From contig CALDRG010000035.1 of assembly GCA_937911265.1 (NCBI GenBank), positions 1 to 8,203 on the forward strand: 8,203 nt of DNA, given 5' to 3'. The notes beneath the pieces were generated by a model. That model was not told the origin of the DNA. It worked only from the letters and a program-made list of their open reading frames with translations, and ran no database searches. The position numbers were made by a program, and so were the translations under genes. Shown here one piece after another: positions 6,936 to 8,203 of the stretch. Positions within the stretch are counted from its first letter, which is position 1. Each line of letters opens with the position of its first letter. This stretch comes from Thalassarchaeum sp002495735. Its GTDB lineage: Archaea > Thermoplasmatota > Poseidoniia > Poseidoniales > Thalassarchaeaceae.

Positions 6936-7028
6936 GTAGTCTCGTCCATCTTTGTCAAAGCGTTCATCTGCACTATCTGTCAGTCATCCTGAGGCACGTT
7001 GAAATGACCTGAATCTCGCCATTGATTA

Positions 7029-8203
7029 ATGGGTATGAAAGAAGCCTGGGATATCCCCGAGTTCCGCCGTTTACTCATCGGTAACGGCGTCAATATGCTG
7101 GGCAGTTCGATCTTCATCATCGGGATGAGTTGGACGGTTGCCCAGATTGGAGGGCCTAAGATCTACGGGCTGATATTCACTGCCTACTTCCTCGGCCACC
7201 TCCCACTTCTGCTCTATGGTGGCATGGTGGTCGACAGGATGCCGCGTAGGACCGTTGCACTGGTTGCGGATCTATCTCAAGCCATGCTTGTGACTCTAGC
7301 CATAATTGCACTCATGGCTGGAATGGATGAGATCAAGACGTTGCTCGTGGTAACCTTTCTCACAGGAGGGGCAGGGGCTTTCTCCATCCCAGCGATAGGT
7401 GCCTTGGTGCCTGACCTCGTCGAGGAGGATCTGCTGCCGCAGGCCAACGCCCTGAGAGGAGTTGCGATGACGGCAGCATGGATGTTCGGACCGCTCATCG
7501 GAGGTATGACTGTTGGTACATGGGGCATAGAGGTCTGCCTACTCATCGATGTCATCACCTTCCTCTTCAGTGGAGCCGTGCTGTGGAGCATATCGGAAAT
7601 CCCAGTGGTTCGCGATGAAGTTGGGGATTTGCGAGAAGAAGTTTTCGAGGCATGGGAGTTCGTGAAGACCCAGCCCTGGTTGTTCGCAGGTATCTTGATG
7701 TTCATGATATGGCATGTGGGGGACTCGGCTATCGAGATAGGAGTCCCTTTCATCATCGGGAACAAGGGGCTAGGGGCCAATGCATTCGGTGTGTTCGGAG
7801 CCGTCGGGGCATTAGGGGCGATGGCCGGCTCCATACTCGGCGGTATTCGTCCGATATCCAAGGAGCACAGAGGGAAGGTGTTCTACATCTTCATCGGAGG
7901 GATAGCTTGGTGTATGCTGATGTGGGCAATGCCAATTCCATTCTGGGCAGTACTGGTCTTCGTCCTCCTCGAAGGTATTCTCGGAGGAACCCTAGGTGTA
8001 ATCTGGAGAACCACGATGTCAGACAGCGTTGATCAGCACCTCAGAGGGAGGGTCAACTCACTGGATGCCATAGGGTCGCTGATTTTCATCCCATTCGCAC
8101 CCCTTCTCGGAGGTTGGATGATTGAGACGACTAACGTCCTCACCACCTATTCCATCGCAGTGGCGTTCATGGTTCTGACAACAACTGCTGGGCTTATCGT
8201 CCC
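7029..8203 (+). CDS. MFS transporter, drug/siderophore-exporter-like (partial, 3' end outside window)
   Basis: There are 391 uninterrupted codons running to the window edge without a stop. About 12 hydrophobic segments are visible in two sets of six. The first six lie roughly within residues 14-200, followed by a charged cytoplasmic loop (about 195-222) containing DLREEVFEAWEFVKTQ, then six more to the edge. Motif A of the major facilitator superfamily is clear between segments 2 and 3 (GGMVVDRMPRRTV, residues 64-76). A second typical piece, DQHLRGRVNSLD (about 335-346), lies before segment 11. These point to the MFS_3 / DHA3 group (EntS- and macrolide-exporter-like), which usually exports small molecules using the proton gradient. 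The substrate cannot be told. Segment 12 is present, so only the last few residues are missing. The start could be ATG 7029 or ATG 7035; neither has a good Shine-Dalgarno. It shares the AT-rich control region with the glutamate synthase operon but is transcribed away from it. Confidence 0.88.
   Translation, partial: MGMKEAWDIPEFRRLLIGNGVNMLGSSIFIIGMSWTVAQIGGPKIYGLIFTAYFLGHLPLLLYGGMVVDRMPRRTVALVADLSQAMLVTLAIIALMAGMDEIKTLLVVTFLTGGAGAFSIPAIGALVPDLVEEDLLPQANALRGVAMTAAWMFGPLIGGMTVGTWGIEVCLLIDVITFLFSGAVLWSISEIPVVRDEVGDLREEVFEAWEFVKTQPWLFAGILMFMIWHVGDSAIEIGVPFIIGNKGLGANAFGVFGAVGALGAMAGSILGGIRPISKEHRGKVFYIFIGGIAWCMLMWAMPIPFWAVLVFVLLEGILGGTLGVIWRTTMSDSVDQHLRGRVNSLDAIGSLIFIPFAPLLGGWMIETTNVLTTYSIAVAFMVLTTTAGLIV

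Larger units (their letters stand above)
6770..7028. promoter_or_regulatory. AT-rich divergent control region between glutamate synthase operon and MFS gene
   Basis: This 259-base gap separates two divergent genes and contrasts sharply in composition with everything else: from about 6807 to 6945 it is dominated by A and T. On the minus strand, TGCATATACAAA (6836-6825) and GATTATAGCA (6816-6807) are TATA-like. A start site about 25 bases downstream of either would give the operon a leader of roughly 20-40 bases. On the plus strand no good TATA box sits 20-35 bases before the MFS start; the nearest AT-rich candidates are near 6918-6936, implying a longer leader. Dyads at 6864-6882, 6903-6912 and 6950-6960 are candidate operators. 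I find no riboswitch-like or coding structure here. Confidence 0.6.

Noticed and set aside
6770..6973. 68-codon N-terminal extension of the first operon gene to an ATG at 6973
   Set aside because: It is translated from the AT-rich intergenic DNA, is rich in Ile/Tyr/Asn unlike the rest of the protein, and contains the TATA-like elements.
7277..7861. 194-residue minus-strand open frame inside the MFS gene
   Set aside because: It is Ser/Thr/Pro/Met-rich low-complexity translation antisense to a clear membrane protein; a shadow frame.

Overview
The window is compact coding DNA of moderate GC with one sharply AT-rich gap (about 6800-6950). It looks like an uncultured archaeon, plausibly a marine euryarchaeote (Poseidoniia / Marine Group II-like). 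This rests on a glutamate synthase broken into separate polypeptides, a small basic zinc-ribbon protein, frequent AGA/AGG and ATA codons, few Shine-Dalgarno sites at operon-leading genes and a perfect one inside the operon. The taxonomic assignment is inference; no rRNA, tRNA or ribosomal-protein gene is present to fix it.

Layout, left to right. Positions 1-104 hold no gene I can support. A 73-residue zinc-ribbon protein follows (minus, 105-326). Diverging from it is a D-amino-acid-oxidase-family flavoenzyme (plus, 392-1327). Its tail overlaps by 13 bases the tail of a three-gene minus-strand operon read from 6769 down to 1315. In transcription order the operon encodes (A) a glutamate-synthase FMN-domain-like protein with an N-terminal Cys cluster (6769-5246), (B) the canonical-looking FMN / Fe-S glutamate synthase barrel (5246-3891), and (C) a class II glutamine amidotransferase fused to the GXGXG beta-helix domain of GltB (3894-1315). 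The joints overlap by 1 base (TGATG) and 4 bases (ATGA), so the three are almost certainly co-translated. An AT-rich divergent control region (6770-7028) with several dyads separates the operon from an MFS transporter (plus, 7029 to the window end, cut just before its stop).

How they may work together. C should release ammonia from glutamine. B should condense ammonia with 2-oxoglutarate on FMN, using electrons delivered through Fe-S clusters. A may bring extra electron transfer or a structural role. The neighbouring oxidase would turn D-amino acids into 2-oxo acids and ammonia, so the block reads as amino-nitrogen handling. No GltD-type NAD(P)H subunit is present, so the electron donor is open (ferredoxin or an unlinked reductase). 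The main novelty is the architecture: GATase and GXGXG joined without the FMN domain between them, B carrying a non-standard cysteine pattern, and A being a divergent paralogue of B in which the cysteine cluster sits at the other end of the protein.
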